From positions 66,439,184 through 66,503,183 of the forward strand of contig CM024764.1 of the NCBI GenBank assembly GCA_014218235.1: a stretch of 64,000 bases of DNA. Reading direction: 5' to 3'. How positions within the stretch are numbered: position 1 is the first letter of the stretch; every line of letters begins with the position of its first letter. Below are positions 53,961 to 64,000 of this stretch, one piece after another. The stretch is from Colocasia esculenta (lineage: Eukaryota > Streptophyta > Magnoliopsida > Alismatales > Araceae). A program made the position numbers and the translations under genes. Below the pieces are notes generated by a model that saw only the letters and a list, made by a program, of their open reading frames with translations, made no database searches and was not told the origin of the DNA.

Positions 53961-56179
53961 AGTGGAGAGAAGATTTTGGTACCCAAACAGAGTTGGGACC
54001 ATCAGAATGTTTGAACATTGTCAGTAAATCTTTTCTCACCCAATTTGACCTGTTTTTTATTTTTGTTTTGTTACATTGGTGTTTTCAGTCTTTTTGTTTG
54101 TTCTTTTTCTTAGGAATGAAATCACCAACATTTTTGTTTTTAGTGGGAGGAGAGTTTTTCATTTGAGCATAGGAGTTCAGATGAGGAGATGGAAACCATG
54201 GATTTTGTTGGTACATCCAAAGGTTTGGATGAAAAATTGAGGATGATACCAACAGGGGTTGTCAAACCATTGGCTCCAAGGATTGATCCAATCATCTTGA
54301 AATGCTTTCTTGGAGGTCCAAGGTTCTTTATAATGATTCCTTTGTCTTTTTCTTGTTTTTCAAATTTTATTTGAGTTGTTTGAAGCTTTTGATGTTGAGC
54401 AGGTCGACCTCTCCATGACTGGTGTCGACACAGCAACCACAGAAGTCTTCTTCTTATGGACTGGTGTCGACCTGTCAGGAGACTGTGTCGACCTGGTTGT
54501 CTTCTTTTTTTTTGAGTTTTTAATTTGTTTGTGTTTTGTTTGATGTTTTGTCTGATGTTTGCTTGATTTCTGTGTTCTCAAGATTAGGACCTTTGACAAA
54601 TTTAATTAATGGTGCTTTGCCCTTTTTCTCACCAGATTTGTCTTTGTTTGGTTTTTTTTGTTGAATCCTAATCCATGAGAAGTTGTTGTCATATTTGTTC
54701 CTAGCAATGCCTCCAAGTTATCTTTACCTTTTGTGAAGGTTTGATAACTTCATCCCTTTCTTTTAGCTGGTTTTGAAGAGTTTAATTTCTTCAATCTTTT
54801 GCTGTTTTTCTTGTTTTTCCATTTCCAGCTTTTCAGATAAGTCTTTGAATTCTTGGGTGGCCTTTTGAGAGGCAAGCTTCAGATCATCAATTAGATTCAT
54901 GAGATTTTCTTTTTCTTCATTTAATTCTGTTATCTCATTTTCTAGCTCACAAGTTCTGTTGTTTGAAGATTGGTTATGATAAAGGTTTTCAATTTTCTTT
55001 TTGATGTGTTTGTTTTCTTTTCTCATTTCAGAATATTTTTCAACTAGTTCTGCATACACATCCTGCCAATCTTCAACAGTAAAATCTTCAAAGGAGGTAT
55101 TTACCTTTTCTTCAGAATTGTTGCCATGAAGCAGATTTCCTCACTCTCAGAGCTTGAGGATTTTTTGTCTTCTTCTTCTTCACTTGAATCTTCGTCAGAC
55201 CAAGTGGCCACCATGGCCTTTGGCTTCTTAAACTTCTGGAATTTCTTGTGCTTTTCTTCTTGTTCTCAGGACACTCTCCCTTCATGTGTCCTGGCTTATT
55301 ACACCTGTAACAAATGACAGTTTCGTCATTTTTATTCTTGTTGAAATTAGAAGAGGAAGTGTTTTTCTTTTACCTGAGGAAAACTTCTTTTTCCCAGACT
55401 TTTTCCTTTTCTATATTTCAAGAATTTTCTGAATTGCCTGGTCTGAGGGCAATTTCATCCTCATTTGACTCAGACTCCTCAGAACTTGTCTTTTCTTGGC
55501 TTTTGTCTTGTTACTTGAAGATGCCTTAAGTGCCATTGGCTTGGTCTTAATTATGGTTCTTCATTTCTTTTCAAATTGATTTCATATGTCATTAAGGATC
55601 CTATCAATTCATGCAAGACATTTTGACAAATCTTTAGAATCTTCAATGACAGTGACCTTTGTGTGCCAAATTGAAGAAAGTGACGTAAGATTTTCCTTAC
55701 CAAGTCTGCATCTGTGTAGTCCTTACCAAGGCTTTGAGTCCATTGACAATAACCATGAACCTGGCAAACATTTCAGAAATTATTTCATTAGACTTCATCA
55801 TAACAATTCATATTCTGAAACAAGAATATTTGCCTTAGTTTCCTTTACTTGTGATGTCCCTCATAAAGTAATTCGAGTTTATCCCACATCTCTTGGCAGA
55901 TTTGCACATTGAATTCTCGAATACTCTTTGGGATGAACAGCACATTGAATCATGTTCATGGCACTATAATTCAATGTGGCTTTTCTTATTTGTTCCCTAG
56001 TCTAGGATTTCCTCTCCCTGGTTTTCATAGGGACCAACCTCAACCACTTTCCAAATTTCAAAGTTCTGGGCTCTTAGAAAGACTTGCATTCTATTTTTCC
56101 AGTATGAATAGTCCGTTCCATTAAAGAATGGTGGCCTATTTACGGAATGCCCCTCAGCTATGAAACCTTTGGAATCCAT
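53960..56179 (-). pseudogene. Sirevirus C gag
   Basis: Starts at the minus-strand ATG ending at 56179 (MDSKGFIAEGHSVNRPPFFN), about 110 bp after the PBS. UBN2-type core to about 55560. Zinc knuckle CYRCNKPGHMKGEC at about 55285-55330, then Ser/acidic and Lys-rich segments. A long coiled coil at 54763-55059 is rich in Glu/Lys/Leu. A low-complexity basic tail at 54360-54600 carries GTCGAC words encoding repeated Ser-Thr pairs. Several frameshifts. Same layout as the gag-only element and A0. Confidence 0.86.
54401..54492. repeat. GTCGAC palindromes within C gag coding sequence
   Basis: Four palindromes in about 90 bp: AGGTCGACCT (54401-54410), GTGTCGACAC (54422-54431), GGTGTCGACC (about 54463-54472) and TGTCGAC (about 54486-54492). 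These are the words of the C LTR array (57400-57800). On the minus strand they encode repeated Arg/Val-Ser-Thr. Confidence 0.85.
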
Positions 56180-56289
56180 TGAGTTAAAAAGAAAGCACAG
56201 AAAGAATACTTAGCAAACAAGCAAACAATCAAGCAATCAGACACACAAGACTCAAAAACTGCTCAAATCAAATCAGATCAAGTATAAAC

Positions 56290-56303
56290 CCGCTCTGATA
56301 CCA
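56290..56303 (-). other. Primer binding site of Sirevirus C
   Basis: Minus-strand TGGTATCAGAGCGG, initiator-Met type, two bases from the LTR edge. Confidence 0.93.
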
Positions 56304-57280
56304 ATTGAAGGATCGAGGAAAAGGTGTGGATAAGATCTAGAAGGGGGGGATGAATAGATCTATGCCACTTTCTGCGGAAGCTTAAGCAATTTAAAATACT
56401 TTTAGAATCAGAGGCAATTTTAACAGTGAAAAACACAGATCTGATGAAATGTTAAGTGAGTTGATAAAATAGATATGAAAACCAGTTGATTAAGTGAATC
56501 TTGATCGATCCTATACAAGCATCTAACGGATGATATAATCAAACCACAAATAGACAAGTGCACAAGGATTTTTAGGTGGTTCAGAAATCACCCATGTGAT
56601 TCCTACATCCACCCCTCACACCCAGTGAGGATTCACTAAACACCTGGGTAACACACCCACTGGAGCCAGACAACTGTAACACTTGAGTTTACAACTCACA
56701 CACCTCTGAGCAAGACTACTCTAGATCCCTGAGTAAGACTGCTCAACAACCACTTGAGCTCGACGACTCAAACTGAGCACAATGGCTCACAAACAACTAT
56801 GCTAGACACCAACACACGACATGGATCTTCTAGCAGCAGATCATGTCAGACATGAGAACATTCATGAGAGTTATGCAGAAGCACTTGCACAATCTCAAGA
56901 TGTCTCAGAAGAACAAAAGTACATTAAGAATTGTGTTAAAAGACTTTGTTCTTCAGTGTACTCCCTTGTAGAAGCTCAGATTGGGAAGAGGCTTGAATCC
57001 TTGAAGTCCCAGCCGATGCTCTGCATAATTGAACTTGGGGATCTTCCTTAAAATCTTCTCCAACGAATGCTCCTACTTGATCTGCTTCCTTGAGGCGCTT
57101 CAATTGCTTCTTCAAGGATCAAACTCCAATTCTCAACATCGAATTGATGAGAATTGGTCTTCAGAAGACACCAGGAGAGCAGAAGAGGGAGATGAACTCT
57201 TCTCGCCGCCAAAGGGAACTTTTCTGGAGGCTTGGAGAGTTCGTTGGGGTCTCCTCATGATGGATGGCCAATTGGGGGCC

Positions 57281-57290
57281 TTTTATACCC
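57281..57290 (-). promoter_or_regulatory. Putative TATA box of Sirevirus C LTR
   Basis: Minus-strand GGGTATAAAA, about 115 bp downstream of the word array in the sense of transcription. Confidence 0.5.
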
Positions 57291-57399
57291 AAAAGATTCC
57301 AAAGATACCCTTTAGGTACAAGGGCACATGATCCTAGGTTGATACACCATCGCCCTAGGCTGACACGTGGCAAACATCCAATTTAAGTTGCAATCTTTC

Positions 57400-57800
57400 C
57401 GTAGTGTGTCGACCCGCCCTGGTGGTGGTGTCGACACACTGTCCCAAATTGAGAACAAGCTGTTCTGGCAACAAGGTCCAGTGTTGACCTGCTCTGATGC
57501 TGTGTCGACCTGCTGTCCCAATTCTGCAAACATGCTGTTCTGGGAACTGATACCAGTGTCGACCTGCTCTGGTCCTGCGTCGACCTGCTGTCCCAATTCT
57601 GCAAACATGCTGTTCTGGGAACTGAGTCCAGTGTTGACCTGCCTTGAGAGTGCGTCGACCTGAGTAGTCTAAATCCCAGAATCTGCAACTCGTGTCGACA
57701 CACTCTTTGACTTGTGTCGACACAGTCTCAACATTTCTTCACCTTTTTGCCTTTGAATCTGGGTTGTTGTGTCGACACCATTGTGGGGTGTGTCGACACT
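57400..57800. repeat. GTGTCGACAC / GGTCGAC word array in C U3
   Basis: At least ten GTCGAC or one-mismatch (GTTGAC, CGTCGAC) words, arranged in part as repeats of about 80 bp (TGTCCCAATTCTGCAAACATG phrases, in two to three copies) and in part as isolated GTGTCGACAC palindromes (about 57692, 57715, 57760, 57790). Confidence 0.88.
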
Positions 57801-58018
57801 TCTTTTGCAAAAAGTGTTTGTACCTGAAAATTAAACACATATATCATTAGTAAAATATATTATTATGAGTACAAATGATAAGTGTGCTTTGAAACATGCT
57901 TTTTGAATATAAATTTCAGGTAAATGTATTTATCATGTTTCAAATAATTTGCATTCAAATCACATTTGTCATCATCAAAATAGGAGGGAAAATGATATGA
58001 AATTACACTCAACCAACA

Positions 58019-58845
58019 CCAGTGTGTTCCAGGATTTGAGTTCCCCTTCATCAAAAACAAGGATGATCTAGGTACACACTGCTAATCGCTGGATAGGCTG
58101 TTAGGTGATATGACTCGGGGACGACAGATTCTCTCACGTCGGGGATGCGAAGTGTCTTGACCCTTGCCTATATTGTCTAGCAATATTATCCTTGAATACT
58201 TGTTATTTTCTCCCTTTATTTGCATTCGTTTTATAATTTCTTTTTTTCTTTAGCCCAGCATGCATCATGTAGGAATTTTGAGTTTCATGAATCATGATTT
58301 GTCAAAGTCAGCTTCCCAATGATGTCCCAACCCAAATCCTCATTTTCAGACAAGAATTCCATTCCGAATTTGAAAGTTTTCCTCGAGCTTGTGTTCGGTC
58401 CAGTTTGTGAGTATGGCTCCTATAAAGGATTCCCCTCATCCCCATTCATTAAAACAGTCATCCCTTTATCCTCGATCTGCTCATTAGTCGTGACCCGCTC
58501 AAAGGCCAGAGTCGAATCAACCCGCCGGGCAGCACCTATCCCCTAATGAACGAAACCTGCACGCTAAAGATAGCCAGGGTACCTCTTGAATCAGGAGGTT
58601 GATCATTTCTTTTCTTTTGATTTTTATTCATCCCAAATAGGAACCATCCACAAATTTTGTTCCCAGCCATGTTCGAAGTTAACCAGATAATTCTCGCTGC
58701 TTATTCGTCCAGAATGGGTGTCTCTTTACCTTGATGCCCGCTTTTCAGCTCATTCCGCTTCACTCCGCTACATCGCCGTTTCACGCCATTTTCGCTCCAT
58801 CACCTCTCCACTCCCTTGCAAAGCAGGCATCAAGGAGGGGCAATC
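58019..58845 (+). mobile_element. 3' non-coding end of a Tat-like gypsy element
   Basis: No domain is found. The region ends in a purine-rich tract (AAGGAGGGG, about 58831-58840) directly before the LTR starting TGTAGACACCC. I read it as the long 3' untranslated part common in Tat-lineage elements, truncated on the left by Sirevirus C. Open frames (58319-58546) have no recognisable similarity. Confidence 0.5.
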
Positions 58846-60141
58846 TGTAGACACCCATTTCTGACCCATAAGTCGAGCAAAATCCCTTGTCGTATCATTG
58901 ACGCCCCACGTTGGCTCATCATCGTCAAGCTGGATTTCTCCGATCATGACATCATTTTCATTAGTTCATCGCCCTGGAGGATCCTTCCTGGTCAAATCAT
59001 TCTCTCTCACTATAGCTCTCTGAGTCAGGAGTCCGATGTTTCAATCCGAAGGCTGCGCATGGAGATTGGACACATTGCATAGCCAAAACGCAGAAAAGTC
59101 ACTGAAGGCGGCCGGTCATATGTCGCATTCCTGAAAACGACAGCCCCTATGTCGCGATCATAAATCCATATTTTAAATCTTTGAAAAATTGCAAAATGAC
59201 TTGAAATCACCTTCCTTATGAGGAAGGCGATGTATCGAGCTGTCGCATTCAGGAAGGCGACACGAAAGCCGTCGCGTTGGGGACCTTAAACAGGAAACTC
59301 TTTCCGAAGCCAACTTGGACACATGCCAAAGATGGTAATTGCTTCATTTGGACGTCCAAATCACGTCCAAATCCTTTCAAATTTGGAGGAGACTTTCCTA
59401 ACATATCCCTTTCCAAGTTCCAATTGCCCATACGCAGCCATACTTAACCAAAGTCAGACTCCTTAACATTATTCCTCTCAGACTCGAGTTGGGAATAATC
59501 ACCCATAAGTACCTCGTCTCTGCATCTTTTGGGGCAAGGCCGGATTCATTAGTTCTCTGAGCAAGAGAGCTTCATCTTCAACGAAGAGAGCTTCTCCCCC
59601 AGACGACTCAGAAGAGCCCACCAGGGCATTTTCCCATCGGCTACACAATTTCTCATCCCTTCTTCTCCTTGTTTCTTTCAATTCATGCATGCGTAGTCTT
59701 GTTTTCTTCATAGATTAGCATTAGATCACGACACACACACCTAAACTTAACACCCACAGGGGTTAAAAACCCCAATCTTGTGAGTTCCCCCCATATTAGT
59801 TCATGTTCACATGCTTTTCATTGAATAGATTTCATACACACGAATTCTAATGGGTGTTTCTCTTGTTTAAATCACTTTGGCAGGTGTTTGAAGATTAGAG
59901 CAACGTGAGGCTCTTGCCCCTCGGCCGGCTGAGGAGCAGGAAGACAAGAACCCCAACTTCCATCCACATAAGAGGAAGGTGACATAGCGGCCGTCGCGAT
60001 AAAGAAGGCGCCGGCGCCTACGTCGCGTTCAGGTAAAAGCATAGTGACGCCCCCCTCTGTCGCTTTATCAGGTACGCCTCCTTTTCACTTTTCCTTTCCA
60101 AGGTAGTCAGCCCTCCATCTACACATCAAAAGGTGACTACA
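58846..60141 (+). mobile_element. Tat-like Ty3/gypsy LTR
   Basis: About 1,296 bp; starts TGTAGACACCCATTTCTG and ends GGTGACTACA. A TGTAGACACCC start is, from memory, common among Tat-lineage LTRs. CGTCGC/GCGAC words cluster at about 59100-59290 and 59975-60070, including the 12 bp palindrome GGCGCCGGCGCC (60007-60018). Right-hand sequence TTGGTGGCGATCACGG (60142-60157) resembles a Tat-type PBS, while a PPT-like tract lies on the left. Confidence 0.6.
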
Positions 60142-60944
60142 TTGGTGGCGATCACGGTCAGTTCCTAATCCCTTACTTATTCACAATCTTTCAAAAAGGG
60201 AGCACAATCCCGTGATTACAAAGCTCAGAAGGCACACACACGCACAACACCCCTCCCGAAAACCCCCTAGGAGGGCCATCAACCAACACAGGCACACACA
60301 CTACAGCTAGAAACTCGGCAACAAGAAAGCGACCACAAGGGCGTCGCCTTCAGAAAGAGAAGGCGACGACCAATCCGTCGCAACCAGGTCGCGACAACCA
60401 AGGTGTCACCTTCTGAACTGAACATGACGTATCGATCCGTCATGTTCAGCATCAGAAGGCTGAACCCCAAGCAAACCAGCCGCCAAACACCACCAGAGTC
60501 GGAGGCGACAAGAACGCTTTTGCAACCTAGAGGAGAATGTGACATAAAACCTATCGCGGCCAGGAAGGCGACAACCAGGGTGTTGCCTTCAGATGATGAA
60601 CGTGACGTATCGACCTGTTGCATTCACACTCTGAAGGCAGAGCCCTTGGGGAACACAGTCTCCAAGGTCACACCCACAAGACCGACGGTGCAACGACCAC
60701 AGAAGACTAGTCTTGTGCCTAAGTTGTGGAAGACATTTCCCCTAACCAACTTAGGCATGGACCACCCTCGAAAGGCCCAGAAATAGGGAAAGATAATGGG
60801 CAAGCTGAACTCGATGGCTAACCTGTCGCAACAAGAACACGACATGGATTTCGTCGCATTCAAAACGCGACACCTCGATCTGTCTTGATCCCAAGAGATA
60901 ATCCAAGAAGGGCAAACACGTCTCAAAAACACCAGAATGTTACA
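60142..60944 (-). mobile_element. D-like chromovirus LTR fragment
   Basis: Right edge on the minus strand is TGTAACATTC; the following bases (ATCTAACCAAC, then AATTAAGGG near 60984) match those next to the D LTR edge at 24651. The interior is a GCGAC/CGTCGC/CGTGACA word array (60330-60890) of the same style as D. Left limit uncertain. Confidence 0.6.
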
Positions 60945-62182
60945 AATCTAACCAACTTAAAACAATTTTATCCTCAAAATTAAGGGTGAAACTTGGTCGG
61001 AGAAAACAACAAGCACAAAGAGACCACTAAGTCACACCTCGACTTCCCGGTGGCCACAACCACGACTTTGCCACAAAGGGAGTGCCTAGCCAGACAACCA
61101 ATGACTCATAGAGTGCACACTAACGGCGCTGAGCATACAACCGGATGCCAACAACTCCATAGGCGCGGCACACGCCAAATTAACCAGAAAACAGTTGAAC
61201 CTGCTAGTCAGAAAGCACATGACTGGGCCCTCAACAAACCACGTTGTTGAGACCAAATGGTTATTAACTCACTCTGTCACCAGTAGAACTCGATAGAGGA
61301 CACAGCTATTGACGACACACCCAGGAAACTCCAAGAAGTCAGCCACAAGACTCTGCCAAATGGCCTCGCCCTACTAGCGACAACTAGCACCTGCAGCAAG
61401 GCCAAACAAGAGTTCCATAGGGGCAACCCGAAACCAAGCGGTAACAAGTATGCGGAGAACACCTCGACATGTAGGATAGTGTCCACCGGCACCACTCGAT
61501 CTCACCTATATCTTCCTTATGGTCTGACAAAGACACACCATGATTGTGAAGCCCCAGACAACTTAAATCAATCACTCCACAGGCACCGCACAATAAAACA
61601 AAACCAGGGAAGATGTCTAAGGTTGACCAAAACTAGACAACTCAAGACGTCGACAACCCACAGGGAAATTGAAACACCTGCATAGGTTGAGGACAACACG
61701 TCGACCCCTGAGAAGGACCCAAGCCAGCATTGGTTATCATCACCGAACACACTCGCTCCTCAAGCGAGAGAGAGAAAACTTGAACACAGGTCACACCCAG
61801 AGTCGAAAGTACCATCGATAGGGCTACCTAGACAAGGCAAAGTAGCCACCCCACAGTGGTAACAGTACAACCACAAGGCAAAGGTCAGCACATGAATCCC
61901 AGAAGCAGAAAACTAAACGCTTCCAACACCGAGCAAACTCATGAAAGCACGGCCAAAATCGAAAACAGAGCCCACGGGCATCGCTTATGGTGCTACCACA
62001 AGCACCAAAACCCACCGAAGTGTAGCATGAACAACTACACTAACGGTCTCAAATGGCATTGGGCCCACAGGGAGGGACTCATCCACAAAGACACACAAGA
62101 GAAACACACAGAAAACCAACAGCTTCAAGAGTGCAACAATTACATCGGCTCTTAGAAGCACCCAAACACAAGGCATCGCTCC
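60945..62182. other. Decayed retroelement-derived sequence, no gene seen
   Basis: The first about 60 bp match the 3' internal end of element D. Beyond that I cannot align protein motifs in any frame. Open frames up to about 100 codons are present on both strands, but with no recognisable family and no consistent coding pattern. Possibly a very old copy of D's 3' end; low certainty. Confidence 0.35.
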
Positions 62183-62801
62183 TATAACACCCCTGAAATT
62201 CAGTAATTTAAAAATTAGAATAAATGGAAATAAATAATTTCTGTATTATCAGAATGGTAGAACATATGTACCACTATTGTACGTGCAAGAACACATCAGA
62301 AAATTCCGTAAAAATTCTAAATCAACCACAAACATTATTCCCAAGTGTTCCACGAAGAAATTCATGCAACGAAAAATTTGATTGGTCAAGTGTACGTCAC
62401 AAGGTGACTAATTACCCAAATTAAGAAACGAAGTCGGAAAACCGTTAACGCGGAAAAATAACACGACCATAAATTAAATAAATATGTTGGAGAGACTTCC
62501 AACATCATATATTAATGACCTATTATCAAAATTGGGCCAATGGATCACTTTTGGCCCAAGAATAAAAATTAGAGCAAGAAAATACCCAAAATTCGCACAT
62601 GTAATTATGGGGTAATTAGGAAGGGCAAATTAGTGTTTAAAATAATGCTATTAGCCAAGCATAACATGCCAAATCGTGGCCAACCATGCTTGGGACCTTC
62701 CTATGGTGTAGCTACTTCAATTGGGAGGAGAAATCCCAAATTTTGGAAGGTGCCAAGCAGATTTCGCAGCCACCTTACCTAGCACCATTAGGACAGTATA
62801 A
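62183..62801 (+). mobile_element. Gypsy LTR start (7396-11200 family), truncated
   Basis: Starts TATAACACCCCTGAAATT (a TGTAACACCCC-type start with one change). AT-rich body with phrases shared with the 7396 LTR (a GGCCAATGGA...TTGGCCCA block near 62540-62560, against GACCAATGGACAATCTTGGC near 7750). Interrupted at 62802 by a Sirevirus LTR; the remainder lies beyond the window. Confidence 0.6.
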
Positions 62802-64000
62802 TGATGATCAGTCTATCTCCATGTAATTTAATTCAATTACACATCTATTTTGGTGATTAACAAAACAATGATAAATGTTTAACCTAACAATTTATTATGA
62901 GATTTCAGTATTGGAAATAAACCAAGGGTAAACAAGCCAATCAACTATGATGTAAGTATTCATCACTCTACAATAATGTAAGTTCGAAGCATTATATCTG
63001 TCCAAGTTCATAACGATTTCTATGAAGCTATAACGATTTCCTTACACTCATAACAATTTCATATTCATAAGGATTCACTATGTGCTTTTATCGATTTGGG
63101 CAGTATAACGATTTCTACGATTTGCCCTCACAACGATTCGATAAGTGATCGCAATGATTTGCCCTCACAACGATTCGTTAAGTGATCGCAACGATCTGCC
63201 CTCACAACGATTCATTAAGTGATCGCAACGATTTGTCCTCACATTGATTTGTTAAGTATTCATAATGATTTGCCCTCGTAACGATTTCTTTAGTGATTGT
63301 AACGATTTACCATCATAACGATTTCTTTAGTAGTCATAACGATTTGCTATCATAACGATTTCTTTAGTGGACATAATGATTTGCTATCATAACGATTTCT
63401 CTAGTGATCACATCGATTTGCTTATCGCATCGATTTCTTAAGTGAGAACAACGATTTTTGCTCACATGGATTTCTTTATAACATCATAACGACTTGTACA
63501 TCGATTTGTTCATAACATCACAACGATTTGTACATGAATTTGTTCATAACGTCATAATGATTTATACATCGATTTGTTCATAACGTCACAACGATTTGTA
63601 CATGAATTTGTTCATAACGTCATAACAATTTGTACATGGATTTGTTTATAACATCATAACGACTTGTACATCGATTTGTTCATAACATCAGAACGATTTG
63701 TACATGAATTTTTTCATAATGTCTTAACAATTTGTACATCGATTTGTTTATAACTTCATAAAGATTTGATTATTAATACATATAACGATTTGTGTATGCA
63801 TCTCTTCACTTATGAATACACAACGATTCACTCATTTGCACAACGATTTCATAAGTCATGTATATAACGATTTTATGGAAGACAACGATTCGATTTTTGA
63901 GCTAATTTTTAATATGTTGAAAAGTCAAAGTCTTCACGCATATTTATGTCAGCTGTGCATTTATGAAGACTGAACGTATCACTGCATGAATGCAGACGAT
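62802..64000 (+). mobile_element. Sirevirus LTR (5' part), runs off the window
   Basis: Starts TGATGATCAGTCTATC and matches, in opposite orientation, the start of the solo LTR at 23485 (TGATGATCAG, then CATGTAATT and ATTTTGGTGA.TAACAAAAC). It carries the AACGATTT array (63008-63900). It ends beyond 64000, so its type (solo or element end) is unknown. Confidence 0.82.
63008..63900. repeat. AACGATTT / ATCGATTT word array, right-end LTR
   Basis: About 50 copies or near-copies of AACGATTT and ATCGATTT. Local phrase repeats: GATTCGTTAAGTGATCGCAAC (about 63125-63230) and a roughly 36-40 bp unit with TTGTTCATAACGTCA (about 63480-63720). Longest array in the window. Confidence 0.9.

Larger units (their letters stand above)
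56306..58018 (-). mobile_element. 5' LTR of Sirevirus C
   Basis: About 1,713 bp. On the minus strand it starts TGTTGGTTGAGTG and ends ...GATCCTTCA next to the PBS. U5 C-tract signature at about 56335-56350. TATA-like GGGTATAAAA (minus) at 57281-57290. GTCGAC word array upstream at 57400-57800. Open frames at 57312-57723 on both strands only reflect the repeat array. Confidence 0.87.

Noticed and set aside
54189..55912. Plus-strand open frames opposite Sirevirus C gag
   Set aside because: Antisense shadows; the gag knuckle and coiled coil are on the minus strand.
57312..57723. Cys/Arg-rich repetitive open frames in the C LTR
   Set aside because: Cys-Arg and Ser-Thr patterns come from translating the GTCGAC array; in U3, upstream of the TATA-like box.
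60403..62155. Several open frames of 60-127 codons on both strands
   Set aside because: They sit in GCGAC-word LTR sequence and a decayed flank; no motif, and equal openness on both strands suggests composition effects.

Overview
This window looks like transposon-dense intergenic DNA from a flowering plant. I found no host protein-coding gene, rRNA or tRNA gene that I could support. Almost every base can be assigned to LTR retrotransposons or to small elements inserted into them. The plant assignment rests on Ty1/copia elements of the Sirevirus type (initiator-Met tRNA primer sites, repeated GGGGGAG polypurine tracts, UBN2-type gag, an env-like third ORF), chromodomain-bearing Ty3/gypsy elements (Tekay/Del-like), a Tat-like LTR, a TRIM and a hAT-type MITE. 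I cannot name the species.

Layout. 1-5345: minus-strand Sirevirus (copia 'A0'), entered inside its RT and running through integrase, protease and gag to a PBS and a 5' LTR. 5346-6448: plus-strand gypsy LTR fragment. 6541-30047: one old minus-strand chromovirus ('D'). Its 3' LTR appears split into four pieces (6541-7395, 11201-11587, 21370-21456, 23486-24651) by a 3.8 kb solo LTR (7396-11200), a tandem LTR-gag-LTR-gag-LTR Sirevirus array (11588-21369) and a second solo LTR (21457-23485). D's coding region carries a 531 bp TRIM (25932-26462) and a 278 bp hAT MITE (28461-28738), each with perfect target duplications. 30051-48589: minus-strand Sirevirus ('B') with 3' LTR, env-like ORF and pol. 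It is split at 34877-46271 by a complete plus-strand Tekay-like element (3.24 kb LTRs, CTAGT target duplication). 48590-50773: LTR related to the 7396-11200 one, ending at a 100 N assembly gap. 50874-58018: minus-strand Sirevirus ('C') with pol, gag, PBS and 5' LTR. 58019-60141: 3' end and LTR of a Tat-like element. 60142-62182: decayed D-like LTR and flank. 62183-62801: gypsy LTR start, cut by a Sirevirus LTR running off the window at 64000.

Most notable. (1) Several LTR families, copia and gypsy, carry an irregular array of a family-specific, CpG-centred, mostly palindromic short word; in the copia LTRs and D this array lies just upstream of a TATA-like box. In copia C, and more weakly in copia B, the same word recurs inside that element's coding region. 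(2) The gag gene of the Tekay-like element is interrupted by two short GT-AG segments that look like spliceosomal introns; element D lacks the second one at the homologous position. (3) A tandem, gag-only, non-autonomous Sirevirus whose two units share an in-frame stop. (4) A TRIM whose 58 bp core contains a tRNA T-arm/B-box-like sequence. (5) A hairpin-per-unit tandem repeat in the 48590-50773 LTR.

All coding regions have stops or frameshifts as read. Some single-base breaks may be assembly errors, because the two LTRs of the Tekay-like element also differ largely by one-base indels.
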